Notes: generated from the letters alone by a model not told the origin. Numbered from the stretch's first letter, positions 48,731 to 61,980 are shown. The stretch: DNA of 64,000 nt from Astragalus membranaceus (GCA_039519185.1 CM076851.1:28272857-28336856); one strand, 5' to 3'. A program made the numbers and translations.

Positions 48731-49579
48731 TTTGGAAAAAAAGATTTTGAATCATCTGTTAGAGATATGTGTTTTTTTAACAATTAGTTGTAGCTAAATT
48801 AATTGATTTTTGTAGCTTGAGTAGATTGTAAAAATAAATAAAAATTTTATTTTTTTAGTAAAGAAACAGACAAAAATCAATTTTTTTTGATAAAAAATGA
48901 AAAATAAAATGTAAAAAAAACAGACAGAAAAAAAATAATTTTCCTTTAAAAAAATTGAAAAAAAACTGAAAAAAAAAACTGACAGAAAAATATTATTCTG
49001 ACGCGTGTCAGGTCAAAATGTGTTTTTTTAAAAAACTACAAAAAAAACTATTTTATTTTGTTTTTTTCTGCAAATTTACTATTTTACCCTTAATTTTGTA
49101 CGAATAACAAAATTTCGAGATGTCGGTAAATGTTATTTTCCTTGTATATGTTTTGATTAGATTGATTAGATTTTGATTAGCTGTCCAAGTTTAGGTTTAC
49201 TATACGTATCGTTGTCGTTGTCGCTTCTTCATGCAAAAGTTCAACAACAAGGTAGCTAAAGGCAGTCGCCAAACAAGACCCGACAAAAGTAGGTTTAATT
49301 TCATCCCAAATATCTCGAGCCTCATATTCTTTGCTTCTTCCAAGTGTACAATCTCCAAAACAAAATATGTATATTTTATTTCATTTAGAAGACTTTTACC
49401 CAGTCTTCTTCGATATGGGCACGCTGTATTCAATATATATTAGGTGTGTTGCCTTGACATGGAAATAAAATTGAAGACTTTTTTATAACTAGAACTAGAA
49501 TTGAGAATTTGTTACATTTATTTTTGAAAACAAATAAAACGTGTGTGTATATATATATATATGGGTTAATATGTTTTTG

Positions 49580-49875
49580 GTTTTTATAAAATTTAATTTT
49601 TTTAGTATTAGCCGATATAGGATTAACTACTCACAGTTGAATTCCAACAATTTCGATCCTAATGCTATTCCTCCTTATCCGCTCAAAGAGATCGTTCAAA
49701 TTATTGATGATTTAATTAAGGCTCTTGAAGATATTCTAGCTGATAACCGTATTATAGGTAAGCTTTCAGGGCGTTGATGCTGACGACAATGCAGACCCTA
49801 TTCATGAAGAGGACATTTCCCTTGAGGCATCCAAATATAGTCAGCTGAGAAAATTAACTATGTCCACTATTCTCT
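49580..49875 (+). other. Unidentified exon-like fragment
   Basis: YSQLNSNNFDPNAIPPYPLK, EIVQIIDDLIKALEDILADN and RIIGKLSGR stops at 49,777. In the next frame the text continues as DADDNADPIHEEDISLEASK. The composition is more protein-like than the neighbours, suggesting a broken piece of a host or element gene. A CAG precedes it, so it could be an exon. I do not recognise the family. Confidence 0.3.
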
Positions 49876-49935
49876 CAATATGAAAAATGAAAAAAATAAG
49901 CCAAAAGACGGTGAATGTGCTTGCATATTTCCCTT

Positions 49936-50983
49936 CTGTTTTTTTTCCGTACCCCTATTATACCCCATACTCCCATAAATGATCAAACGGACGATTTTAC
50001 CTTTGATTTTCAAAAAAATTTCCGAAAATACGTGTTAAAACATAATTTCGGATCGTATTTTTTTGAGTTTTCCAGAATAACGTAAAAAATTTCCGAAATT
50101 ATGTGAAAAATGGCTTTCGGAAGTATGTAAAAGAGGTATTTCCGGAATTCCAAAAAATGACTTCCGAAATTATGTAAAAAATGGGTATTACCGGAATGGA
50201 AAATGCTGTTTTGAAACTTTTTAAAAAAATTGACTTTTACCCACGGTTTTCTCTGTAGGTAAAAGGTTTTTATCAAAACATTGGACTTTTACCCACAGTT
50301 TTGTCCGTAGGTAAAAGTGTTTTTTTTTTCCAAAATGTCTTCCCGAAAGTATGGTATTTCCAAAAGTATGTGTGGATCATACTACTGTATCTAGGCTTCA
50401 ACGAATCCATATGGCTTCTTAGCTTAAAGCATTTGCCTTTTTTATTTTTTAATCATGTGGCCAAAATCCATATTCATCTGTATTTGATAACTTTACTCCA
50501 ACGAATCAATTCAATCCAACGAATCCATATTCATCTGTATTCACTCTGTATCTAAGCTTCTTAGCTTAAATCGTGCATGATAAACCAACGAATCAGATCA
50601 TCTGATAACTTTACTCATATTTTAATAGAGTGACTTCCGGAATTATGCCAAAAACACATAATTCCGGAAGCCAATTTTTTGACTTTCGGAATTATGTGTT
50701 TTTGGCATAATTCCTGAAATCTTTTATACCCCCAATCTTTTAAACTTTCCGGAAACACCTCAAAATGAGGTATTTTCGGAAGCCATTTTGACTTCCGGAA
50801 ATACCCCATTTTGAGGTGTTTTCGGAAAGTTTAAAAAATTGCTTTTCGGAAATACCTGTATTTTCTGAAATTTTTTGAAAAAAACGTTTTTTTAATTAAA
50901 AATTAGGAATATTTTAGGGATTTACATTAAAATGGGGGTAAAGGGGAGAAAGAGGGGGGGGGGGGGTACAAAAGAAAAAACCC
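49936..50983. mobile_element. Foldback element, TTCCGGAAAT variety
   Basis: The ends CTGTTTTTTTTCCGTACCCC and GGGGTACAAAAGAAAAAACCC are inverted and resemble those of the GTACCCCC family. The interior alternates ATTTCCGGAA, CTTCCGGAATTATG and their complements, giving large hairpins (for example the arms around 50,630-50,710 and 50,750-50,830). TTCCCTT just outside each end is a possible target duplication. The stretch 50,990-51,890 has nothing I can name. Confidence 0.65.
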
Positions 50984-51900
50984 TTCCCTTTTATGGGTTA
51001 GGTTTATTTTTTCTATTTAGCGGGTTGATACAGTTGTTTTCATTGTAAGAGTTCTGTTATGAAAGGAACTTCTTCACTAGATAGAGATTTTGTTAATTTG
51101 TATGGGTTAGGTCTATGTTCCTCCAAGTATAGTTTGTATTTATTTTTTCTTTTTAATAATACGAATTTACTACAGAAATGCTAAGCAATCTGTTTTGTAT
51201 AAAAAAAGTTAAACTATAAAATGGTTGTGTATGCTAATTTAAGTCTTCTATAAAGTTAATACTAATAAACTTTATACAGAGCTTGTTATGATGCTTAAGT
51301 TTTTCAAGGTAGCAAAGCAGAGCAAAATTGGAAGGAATAATAACAATGATTAATTGTCAAAAAAAAACAATCATTAACCAAAGACCAAAAGTGAGTCAAT
51401 AAGAAAAAAAAACAAAACTATTTTTATTTTGACAAAAATAAGTTGAATGCGTAGAAAGTTCAAAGTAGCAACCGAGTACCGAGGTAAAATAAGTCGATTT
51501 AAATTTTAAACAGAAGTTATATACAAAGTTTTTCAGCTAAAAATAATAAAAAACCAAATTACAATATCAATTAACCAAATTTTTTAAGTATTAATTAACT
51601 TATTTTTTCACAATTTTTTAGACTATTGACTAAAAACTGTGAAAAAGTAAATTGGTTAATTACTTAAAACTAGTGATTTTTATTTAGTTTGGAAACTTTG
51701 CCAATAACATTATTGTTTAAACAATGAACCTGGTCTCTGGTATTTTCACCTTTTCTGACGTACTAGTAGAACAGCTGGTTGATAATAATAAAAGCTCGGT
51801 ACACATAGGGGGGACAAATGGGGCTGCTTTCCTTTAACAAAAACCTTATTTTTTCTTGAGTCAGATGTACTATTTTAAAAAATAAATTAAAAGGTAAAAT

Positions 51901-52254
51901 CAATGTTTTTAAAATCGGACTGGAGATCGAACCGGCGAGGCCTCCGGTTCATGGTTCAATCGGTTCAACCGGTTTAATCATGGTTGAACCGGATGAGTAA
52001 TTTATTAGATAAAAAATAAAAAATATTAAATTTTAGAGAAAAAAGTAAATTTAAAAATAAAAAAATGTATTTTGGGCGGTTCAATTCGGTTCGGTTTCCG
52101 GTTCAAAGCGGTTGAACTGCGGTTCAACCCGGTTCTTCCCCGATTCTGGGCGGTTCAATAGGACTGCGGTTCAAATGGGGTTGAACAAACCGGCCGGGGG
52201 TCCGGTTCCCGGTTCAACCGATTGAGCCGGTCCGGTCCGGTTTTTAAAACATTG
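51901..52254. mobile_element. hAT-like MITE rich in AACCGG words
   Basis: Inverted ends CAATGTTTTTAAAATCGGAC and GTCCGGTTTTTAAAACATTG flank a 354-base element full of GGTTCAACCGG and CGGTTCAA words. GGTAAAAT at 51,893-51,900 and 52,255-52,262 is a perfect 8-base target duplication, the size made by hAT transposases. Non-coding. Confidence 0.88.
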
Positions 52255-52348
52255 GGTAAAATACATAACTAACCTCCTAGGTGTGATCCATAGGATTGGC
52301 TAAATTCATTTCGCGTAAATGAGTAATAAATTTTTTACATATTTATTA

Positions 52349-53184
52349 GGCTAAATAGCACTTTTGGTCCTTTATCTTTGTTCCAGATTTCACTTTGGTC
52401 ATTTATCTTTTTTTTGGTCCGTTTTGATCCCTCATGTTTCGTTTTTGTTTCATTTTGTTCCCTCACGTTAGTTTTGACTAACAGACGCCACGCTGGCAGT
52501 TAACTGCTGACGTGACGTCCTCAATTTATTTTTTAATTACATAAAAACATTAAAACATTAATTACTTAAAAACATTAAAACAATTAAAATATTTAAACCC
52601 AGAAATTTGTTTTAATAGCTCTTTTGTTTCTTTTCTGGAACCATAAACTAATCTTCATCTTCATCTTTTCTTTTCTTTTCTTTTCACACCACCATCAATG
52701 GTTGAACAATAGTAATAACCCCAACAAACGCACCGGTTCGCGAGACGAGAGACGAGAAACCCAGATCTGGAATTGAGAGAGAGAGAGAGACGAGAGACGA
52801 GAGATCTGGAATGTTGAATGTTTGTTGAAGAGATCTGGGTTTAAATGAATTAAATGCTTGAATGTTGAATGTTGTTGAATAGATCTGGGACGAGAGCACC
52901 ACCATTAGAATTTAATGAATTTAGAATTAATTGCTTCTGTGTCATTAGATTTAGAATTAAAATATTTTTTTGCCACATCAGTTAATAAATGCCACGTCAT
53001 TTAATGAATTGAGGACACCACGTCAGCAGTTAACTGCCAGTGTGGCGTCTGTTAGTCAAAACTAACGTGAGGGACCAAAATGAAACAAAAACGAAACATG
53101 AGGGACCAAAACGGACCAAAAAAAAGATAAAGGACCAAAGTGAAATCTAGAGCAAAGATAAAGGACCAAAAGTGCTATTTAGCC
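52349..53184. mobile_element. Mutator-like MITE (836 bp)
   Basis: It has the same termini as the copies at 13,098 and 59,727 (GGCTAAATAGCACTTTTGG and complement). The perfect 9-base target duplication TATTTATTA is at 52,340-52,348 and 53,185-53,193. The interior (52,570-52,960) has GAGACGAGAGACGAG and TTGAATGTTG(T)TGAA words. The A/T-rich stretch 53,194-54,270 holds no recognised feature. Confidence 0.92.
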
Positions 53185-54270
53185 TATTTATTAACAAACT
53201 TCTTTATAAACATTTATAATCAGTTTCTTTTTTTAACCGTACAAAGCTTGTTTAATGCGGGAATCAAACTCTAGAGCACTGAATCGACCTCGTTTCCCAA
53301 GATAGTTTATGGAGTGGACCAATGGTGTTGGTTTGTAAAATATATAGCTAAATAAATGTTTATAAAAATTAAATTATAACTATAAATTGAATAAGAAAAT
53401 AATAAAATTTAAAAAGAATATTAACAAAGACGTTGAAATTAAACATCCATAAATAATAGGAAGAAAATGTCTAAAAATTTTAATAACATAATCCATATTT
53501 ATAAAATGTAAATATAAAAATTTAACCCATTTAGAAAGAAAAGAATACAACACTATTAGAAAGTGAAAGAAGATCATGAGAGTTTTATTGTAAATATGGC
53601 TAAAGTTCCCACGAGTGTAAATGAAGCAACGCGGTACTCGAAGATAGAAAGTTGAAAGAGTATGATGTGAGGTTCTTTCGTAAATTTGGCTGAAGTTCTC
53701 GTGAATAAAAATTAAATTATAACTATAAAGGACTTTACGTATTTTGTCACGATTTTTTTAACCAAACCGGTGATTAAGGATCAAACTTTGTGTATTTAAA
53801 CAATTAAAATTTATTCTGAAATATAAATTACACCAAATCACATTGTTTAGTTTCTCACTTTACGTATTTTGTAATAAAATATTTTTTTTCACCGAATCGA
53901 TTATTGAAAAATATACTTCACATAATTAAACATCTTAAAATTTTCGAGATTGTAAAGACTCCTTAAAATATAAAAAAGAAAAAAGTATAAACTTAAAATA
54001 TAAAAGAAGAAAAAATTGAAAAAATAAAAAAAAACTAAAAAAAAGGAAAAGAAGAAAGAAAACAAAAAAAGAAGAAAACAAAGGAAGCGGCATTTTGGCG
54101 CTAACAATGCCAAGCCGTGTACAATATAAAGATACGTCTTTGTACAATTTCACAATTTTGTTATTAGTCCTTATAAAATTTTTTATCAACTTTTTGTCTC
54201 CACGATATTTGTCATCTGCAGTTATAGTCTTTATAAAATGTTAACTCAAGTATATTCTTCAAATTTTTAA

Positions 54271-54920
54271 ATGAAGTTTTGCAGATGTACTCTGTTTTAT
54301 GACGGAACTCTATAGAAAAATTCAGAATTCAATTTCTAAGTCCATGTTTCCTTCATTTTGTTTATTGAGTTTTTGTTGCTTAAAAAATTCATTTTAATTC
54401 AATCATTGTTAAAAAATTCCAAGTTTTTTGTGTATGAGATATTTATAATATTCTTAACATGTATGAAAAATATCAGTAAAAAATTTGAAGGGTATACATG
54501 AGTTTTTTTTAGGTAAACCCGGATATCCACCGCACGGACAACAGTGACTAATCCATCGTTCATTGTAGGTGACTCGAGGGGCATGACAGCTCTGTTATAA
54601 ATGAAGTTTTGCAGATGTACTCTGTTTTATGATGGAACTCTATAGAAAAATTCAGAATTCAATTTCTAAGTCCATGTTTCCTTCATTTTGTTTATTGAGT
54701 TTTTGTTGCTTAAAAAACTCATTTTAATTCAATCATTGTTAAAAATTTCCAAGTTTTTTGTGTATGAGATATTTATAATATTCTTAACATGTATGAAAAA
54801 TATCAGTAAAAAATTTGAAGGGTATACATGAGTTTTTTTTAGGTAAACCCGGATATCTACCGCACGGACAAGAGTGACCAATCTATCGTTCATTGTAGGT
54901 GACTCGAGGGGCATGACAGC
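54271..54920. repeat. 330-bp tandem duplication
   Basis: The block starting ATGAAGTTTTGCAGATGTAC and ending GGGGCATGACAGC occurs at 54,271-54,588 and 54,601-54,920 with only a few differences. Minus-strand frames within it are duplicates of each other and too weak to call. Confidence 0.93.
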
Positions 54921-55801
54921 CGGAAGAGTATACATGAGTTGACATTTATATATAAATAATCTATAAATATACTTCTATTTTTATATATATATATATATGG
55001 ATATGCCATTATTTACGGATGGATTGGATTTGATTTAAATTATAATAAATTGATTGGAAACTTACGCCAGATTAAAAGTTAGAAAAATGGGGTCATATGT
55101 TGAATTCTCTCCACCTATCAGTCACTCTCAATCCATGTGGGGTGTGACAACTCAACTTTTATTTTATTTTGTTTTGCAAAAGCCAATAAGAACCAAGGTT
55201 AAAGACAAGCCAGTTCCCAAGAGATATAAAGATTCAAAATCCAAAGTCCAATAAAATACTTTCTGGATTGCAACAAAAAAAAGTATCTGGTCCAAAAGAC
55301 TTCTATATTTCTTATTTTTAGTATTTTTAGATATCTATACACAAATTAATACATTAATTTCTATCATTAGTTTTTTGCAAGTTTTTATACATACCAATCT
55401 TGAATCTCTAGAACACTCAATAAATAAAAAAATGCATACTTGGAAAAATTTGCATAATTGTACATTGTGTTTTTAAAACAACCAATATTGGGAACAAAAA
55501 TAAAAAGCTAAAAGGTACCAAAAGATAAGAAATGGAGGAGCATAATAAACAAACTCATATGTTAAGGTAAGGGTTGAAGAAGTTGGAGGAGTTAAATAAT
55601 TCATTGGAGGAGTCAAGATACTAACGTAACAACTCATATGTATGTTAACATTTTTTTCTTATAAAAAAAACTTTCTATATCCACCTAATTTGTGATATCG
55701 ATTTGCACAAATTTGTCTGAAATGACGTTGAATTTTTTTATTATTTGAACGAGGTGGCTAATGCAAGTGCATTGCACTCAATCACATGCCATGTGTCTTC
55801 C

Positions 55802-55809
55802 TATAAATA
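55802..55809 (+). promoter_or_regulatory. TATA box of peroxidase gene 2
   Basis: TATAAATA lies 60 bases upstream of the ATG at 55,869, giving a short leader (CATTGTAAACAACAAGTTC and on). Peroxidase gene 1 has no such box at the corresponding distance. The upstream region 54,950-55,800 is AT-rich without other recognised elements. Confidence 0.7.
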
Positions 55810-57049
55810 GATATACTCTCCATTGTAAACAACAAGTTCATATATAGTTCGATCACAACTAGAGAAAAATGAACTCCCTTCATCTCTCATTAACATCTTT
55901 GTGCTGTGTAGTGATTGTGCTTGGAGGGTTACCCTTTTCCTCCGATGCACAATTAGATAACTCATTTTACAGAGATACTTGTCCAAGAGTCCATTCTATT
56001 GTACGTGAAGTTTTAAGAAATGTTTCTAAGACAGATCCTCGTATCCTTGCTAGTCTCATCAGGCTTCACTTTCATGATTGTTTTGTTCAAGTATGTAATT
56101 CTGATATTATTACTTCTTCATAATAAATTGATGATAATAAATAATAATCAAGTATATAATATATATATATTCATGATTTTATGATAGGGTTGTGATGCAT
56201 CAGTTTTGCTGAACGACACTAGTACGATTGTGAGTGAACAAAGTGCACCTCCAAATGCCAACTCCTTGAGAGGTTTGGATGTTGTGAACAGAGTCAAAAC
56301 AGCAGTTGAAAATGCATGTCCTAACACAGTTTCTTGTGCTGATATTCTTGCACTTGCTGCTGAAATTTCTTCTGTTCTGGTATGTGTTCTTTGTTCTCTA
56401 TTAATTACTTTCCATTTTCTAGTTTATCACAATAATAATAATAATACTGAAATTAAGAAGTTGAGAGGCCTTTTTCATGTGGCTCTTCACCATTGAAGTG
56501 AAGTTGAGGGATAAAAATGTTAAAAAAAGATAGAGTGTGAATTATCATATCATTTTTTTTTTGAAGTAGTGTCAAATATCATGCCTCTGTTATCAAAATT
56601 GCAATCATTAATTAATTAATAGATTTTGTCTAAACAGATCATAGATGCACATGGCCCATTTTCTGGTGGGACACCAAATATGTTTTTACTTGGTATAAAC
56701 AAAAAAAATGGAGTCTTTGAAATTTTATTAGTTATGGTAATGATTTAGCTTGAGCTGTTAATGAAGTTAGCAAAAATATAATAAAAAATGTGTATTGATA
56801 TGCTGATTAAACTAGTAAAATGTTTGATTTATTTAACCATTTAAAATCTTTATTTGCAAACGGTTTTATTAGTGTTGAAAAAATTCCAAATAAACTGTCA
56901 TATTTGTAGAAATGAACCTTTTTTTTATTGGTGTAGAACTGAACCTTTTGAGTAAGCTAAGAAGCGTTTTCGTATTCATTAATTTTATATATTATATTAT
57001 AGTTTAAGATTTGAGTAATCATACAACGACGAATATTCTTTTGTTAATT

Positions 57050-57066
57050 CGGGGGGGGGGGGGGGG
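57050..57066. repeat. Poly-G run in intron 2 of peroxidase gene 2
   Basis: About 16 consecutive G occur in otherwise AT-rich intron DNA. The rest of intron 2 (56,380-57,874) has no recognised element. Confidence 0.9.
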
Positions 57067-58087
57067 ATAGTCAATTTTTCAATTTGTGTTTTTAGTGTTA
57101 TATAGAAAATACTACTCTGGACTTAATTATAAGGTAAAGTATTATAATTTTGTTGGGCTCAAATATATAAGCAAATGTCAATTAATCTATTCATATTTAT
57201 ATTTATATATTTAATGCTATTATTCGAGACTGTCAAAAAAGTATGTTATTATTGGATAGGTTTAAAAAATTAGTTTGTTAAAATTTTGTTTATGATCTAT
57301 TATGTTACAAGATAGGTTTAAAAATCTTTAGATTTCTATTGAAAATGTATTTTTAAAATGATTTAATGATGAACGGATTATTATTGAATTTGAAAAAAAA
57401 TACATGGGAAATAAATCAATAACTAAAAATGTACTATTTTCCTTCTATGCCCAAGAAAGCCAAAACTTAATCTATTACGAGATTTTTCATTGTTGTTTAA
57501 TTATTACTTTGCTTTCATTTTGTGGTTCATTAATTTTTTAAACTTCTTTTATTCGAATATATCTTTAGTTCTCCCCAAAACCTGCCAACATAAATTTGAT
57601 TGACTATTGAGTATTGACCAAGAAAAAAGACAATATTGTGAAATTAATGAGTTGATGAATTGGTTAACTTAAAGGTAAAGTCTCATCGCCAACCAGATTT
57701 GAAAATTTGAATATAGACCATACGTTTCTTCCAAAGTTTGTTAAATAATTAAAAGTCTAAGGTTTGTCCTTTTCAATATTTTATTTATTTATTGCCTGTC
57801 ACATGTTTCCTTTCTTTCTTTGTGACAATTGTTTTTCTTTTAATAACATGTAATATGTATACAATGATTTGCAGGCTGGTGGTCCAGATTGGAAAGTTCC
57901 ATTGGGAAGAAGGGATAGTTTGACAGCTAACAAAACCCTTGCTGGTCAAAAGCTTCCAGGTCCCTCTTTCAACCTAACTCAACTAAAAGCTGCATTTACT
58001 GCTCAAAACCTCACCACTACTGATCTAGTTGCACTCTCAGGTATGAAAACTTTTGACTCTTCAAAATATATATATGGGAACAAACTA

Positions 58088-58300
58088 GGAGCATCGACAC
58101 ACAGATACGGACACAGACACCGGACACGATACGAATACAGACACCTAGACACCGGTTTTATTTTAAATTTTTTGAAAAATATAAGTAATTGAAGAGTCAG
58201 TGTCGGTGTCCGACACGATACGTGTCGGACACCCGAACACAGCATTCAGAAGAAGTGTCCGTGCTTCAGAGACTACAAGTGTACGGTGTCTTCTAATAAG
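58088..58300. repeat. Foldback element in intron 3 of peroxidase gene 2
   Basis: GGACACAGACACCGGACACG and, further on, GTGTCGGTGTCCGACACG with ACGTGTCGGACACCC form an inverted arrangement around GGTTTTATTTTAAATTTTT. Sequence and position correspond to the foldback in intron 3 of gene 1. The remainder of the intron (58,300-58,938) is AT-rich without a named feature. Confidence 0.65.
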
Positions 58301-59726
58301 AAACATACTCCTGCATAGAGGAATGACATTGTTATCAACGATCCTCATTTAATAAGACTAGTGGTTTAACTTCTTTCCAAAATTATCATTTTCAGATTTC
58401 ATTAAATAATGATTTATACTCCTAATTAATCACATTATCTTTAACTGCACCACTTTTTTTTGTTGAAAATATTAACTGCACCATTTAAATAGGGGTAAGT
58501 GTAGATTGATCATATAATATATCTTAAAATAGTTTTTGTTTCTTGGATTTAATCTATATACACAATAGGTGTATATAAGTGTTTTACACTATCTACTAAT
58601 TACAAGTTGACACGTCATTAAAAAAATGTTAGTCAATTAGTTACCACCTTATGTGTCAACCATTCCATGTATTGTTATGAGTTGTAGTTGTAAAGGCCTA
58701 TGCAATGCATGTGTACATAAATTGAACTATTGTTTTTCTTATATTTTTGACTAACAAAAAACATCATTTATTTGTTATATAGTGGACCAGATTGAATGTT
58801 TTTTTGGCACAGCAAAATGAATATGTTATACTCCATCCGTTTCACAATACTTGTCGTTTTAAGGTTATTTGCAGATAACAGGAGACTAATAAAGTTGTCA
58901 CTTTTGATGATAGTTGTTTAAATGCTTCAATTTTTCAGGTGCTCATACAATTGGCAGAGGACAATGCAGGTTTTTCACTGATCGATTATATAATTTCAGT
59001 GGCACTGGCAACCCAGGATCCAACTCTAAACACAACCTATTTACAAACATTGAGAGGAATATGCCCTAATGGAGGACCTGGTTCCACCCTCACCAATTTG
59101 GACCTAACCACTCCTGATACATTCGACTCTGCCTACTACTCCAATCTTCGTAGTCAAGAGGGTTTGTTTCAAAGTGACCAAGAATTGTTTTCCACAAGTG
59201 GTGCAGATACTATTGCCATTGTCAATAATTTCAGTAGTAACCAAACACTCTTCTTTGAAGCCTTTAAAGTCTCCATGATAAAAATGAGTAGAATTGAAGT
59301 ATTAACCGGATCTCAAGGGGAAATTAGAAAACAATGTAACTTTATTAATGGAAATTCTGGCCTTGCTACTATGGTCACCAGAGAATCATCAGAAGAAGAT
59401 GGCATGGTTAGCTCATACTAATAGTAATGTTGTATAAGCAAGGTACCTAATAAAGTGTGTGTTTTGGAAGCACATACATATCATGTTCCTTTGGTGGGTT
59501 CTATAGGTTTGTACTTTGTACACACTATAACCACCAATTATAATGTTTGTATTTGTTTTCCTCGTTATGAGAATTATGTGTTATATAATATTGATAATAC
59601 TATAACTACTAACACCTGCTGAGTATTGATATTGTCAAAAAAAACACCCGAGTCTTGCTAACAAATTATGACCTTTAATTAACATGTATAATTAATGAAG
59701 CTGGGTTAAATGTATAATATAATATA

Positions 59727-61154
59727 GGCTAAATAGCACTTTTGGTCATTTATGTTTGCTCCAGATTTCACTTTGGTCCTTTATCTTTTTTTTGGTCCGT
59801 TTTGGTCCCTCATGTTTCGTTTTTGTTTCATTTTGGTCCCTCACGTTAGTTTTGACTAACGGACGCCACGCTGGCAGTTAACTGCTGACGTGGCGTCTGT
59901 TATTCATTAAATTACGTGGCATTTATTAGCTGACATAGGCTTGCCACATCATTATTTTTTAATAAAATATTAAAACTAAAAACTAATTAATTTCATATTC
60001 AGCTTCTTCTTCTCCTTCATGCCCAGATCTTCTTCCCACACTCCCACCACCGTTGCCACCGTCGCCACCCTCCAACCACCGTCGCCACCCTCCCACCACC
60101 GTCGCCACCCTCTCTCACCGTCGCATACTTACCCAGATCTTCTTCAACCCAGATCTTCGTTTTCTGTTCTGTTTCTCTCTCACCGTCGCCACCCTCCCAC
60201 ATCTCAGTACCCCCTTGGAAATATACAACCCACAATCTCCACGCATTCCTCCCTTCTCCTCTCTCCCCCACTCTCACGTTTCCCCCAAATCCAAAAACCC
60301 TAAATCCCCAAATTGATTCCAAACCCAGAAACCCACAGATTCCAAACCCAGTTAACAAAATAACACGCAAGGAACCATCAGAAACAAACAGATTCAATTC
60401 AATCGCAAAAAGGAACCATCAGAAATCTATTCTTTCCCTTTCACTGATCCTCACCCTCTCTTCTCCTCCACTCTGTTTTCCCTTAATTTGTCCCTATATA
60501 TCAAAAAGAAAAGAAACGAAAAAGCTAGGAAAATTTGTAGCAAGAAGAGAGGAAAGGCCGGAAGAAGAAGGCAGTGCTTATAAATAAACATATTGTGTTA
60601 GCAAAAAAATCATTCAATTGTAAATCATCGTTGTGTACACAAAAATAGAAACACAAATCCAAAGACCAAGTTACTGTACATAGTTGTGTATAATATATAT
60701 AAATGTACGTCTGTCTTCATGGTGGTGAACGGAGGAGAAAGGAAGGGAACGGTGGTGATGGTTGCGAAGGGGAGGTGTTCGGTCGTGGTGGTTCGGTGTC
60801 GTTGGTGGAGGAGGGTTCGGTCGTGGCTGTGCGCTGTGGTTCGGTGTCGTTGGTGGAGGAAGGAAGCAGATCTGATGAAGAAGGAAGCTTAATGAAAATA
60901 ATAGGTTTAATGTTTTTATTTTTAATGTTTAAAAACTTAATTGATTATGTGTAACATAATATTAAATTAAATAATATATTTTGAGACGCCACGTCAGCAG
61001 TTAACTGCCAGCGTGGCGTCCGTTAGTCAAAACTAACGTGAGGGACCAAAATGAAACAAAAACGAAACATGAGGGACCAAAATGGACTAAAAAAAAGATA
61101 AAGGACCAAAGTGAAATCTGGAGCAAACATAAAGGACCAAAGTGCTATTTAGCC
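59727..61154. mobile_element. Mutator-like MITE (1,428 bp)
   Basis: It has the same terminal repeats as the copies at 13,098 and 52,349 and a perfect 9-base target duplication TATAATATA (59,718-59,726 and 61,155-61,163). It lies about 300 bases downstream of peroxidase gene 2. The interior has two skewed blocks: CACCGTCGCCACCCTCC-type repeats (60,050-60,200) and GGTTCGGTGTCGTTGGTGG-type repeats (60,780-60,870). These are partly complementary in content. Open frames there are compositional; a captured host fragment is possible but not shown. Confidence 0.92.
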
Positions 61155-61310
61155 TATAATATAATATAATATAATTTTTGTTTGACACTTTGAAGAAAAC
61201 TTAATTTTGTAAGTTTCATTTAGTTATATATATTAAATTTGAAATGAAGTAATTATAAAAATCAAATTTGAGATTTTAGATATATGCATGGTGAGAAACT
61301 CAAAACAACG

Positions 61311-61656
61311 TGTAACATCCTAGATTTTAGTCGACAATAAAATCAGGAATATTACCTTTCAGACATCTCAGAGATACACTTTCGTACTTTGTATCAAACT
61401 TAGGAACAACAACTGTCCTTAAATGACTCATACATTGATAGGATTTTTATAAAAACTTTAATTAAAGAACTTGAACATAAAACCAATCTTTCCATGCACC
61501 TATCGGAGTCGACACGACCAACTCGATCCAAAATACAAAGTATATGTATCCTACTACTTCTTTGGCTGAGTCCAAAACTTGAAAATAATACCACCACCCT
61601 CATCATGAAACTAGCACAAATACATTGTGCTTCAACTTTTAAATATCAATATCCTT
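61311..61656. mobile_element. Probable LTR fragment
   Basis: TGTAACATCCTAGATTTTAG at the left resembles the TGTAACA(C)CC starts of large Ty3/gypsy LTRs such as the solo LTR at 39,258. It is cut off at 61,656 by the start of the Tat-like LTR. No other end is visible. Confidence 0.4.
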
Positions 61657-61919
61657 TGTTACGGATTGACCCAATCCACAATAGTGAGACCCATAAGAAA
61701 AAGCAGATCCATTAACCAACGGCTAAGATCTAGGCCCTAGATCGGACGGCTCTGATTCATTAGGACAACACACTTTTACTCTATAAATAGGCATTCAATG
61801 TACCACCTGCCCCGGATCGGAAGTGGAGCTCGGTTGATCAAGACCAACCCCTACCAACTATCTCGGATCAGACCTTGTGTCTAAGATCGGATATAGGTCC
61901 AGAGATACGGTACAGAACA
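61657..61919 (+). repeat. LTR of a Tat-like element (internally deleted copy)
   Basis: TGTTACGGATTGACCCAATC to GGTACAGAACA is close to 44,675-45,020 but lacks about 85 bases after ATAGGCATTC, where the other copy has the CGAGCGTCGGAGTGTCCTCG part. The primer-binding site follows at 61,920-61,938 with one base changed (ATGGCGACCACAGTGGGAG). Confidence 0.8.
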
Positions 61920-61980
61920 ATGGCGACCACAGTGGGAGGATCTTGTACTCTAGTTCCTCTCCCATCTCCTTGATTGACAA

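Larger units (their letters stand above)
55869..59421 (+). pseudogene. Class III plant peroxidase, gene 2, frameshifted in exon 4
   Basis: Four exons, 55,869-56,090, 56,188-56,379, 57,875-58,040 and 58,939-59,421, match gene 1 in intron phases and almost in length. Motifs: signal peptide (about 1-28), RLHFHDCFVQGCDAS with catalytic Arg and His, NTVSCADILALAA, GRRD, LSGAHTIGRGQCR with the proximal heme His, and tail ESSEEDGMVSSY, again like a vacuolar propeptide. At 59,016-59,017 an extra G (AACCCAGGATCC where gene 1 has AGACCAGATCC) shifts the frame and gives a stop within about 20 codons. The downstream sequence (DPTLNTTYLQTLRGICPNGG onward) is otherwise intact in the shifted frame. Either a very recent pseudogene or an assembly error. 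The product would lose the C-terminal third. AATAAA lies at 59,449. Confidence 0.88.

Noticed and set aside
49200..49433. 77-codon minus-strand frame
   Set aside because: No recognisable motif and an overlapping open frame on the other strand; not supported as a gene.
60017..60397. 126-codon minus-strand frame as a captured host gene
   Set aside because: Trp/Gly-rich low-complexity sequence from GTGGCGACGGTGG-type repeats within a MITE; capture is possible but nothing identifies a donor gene.
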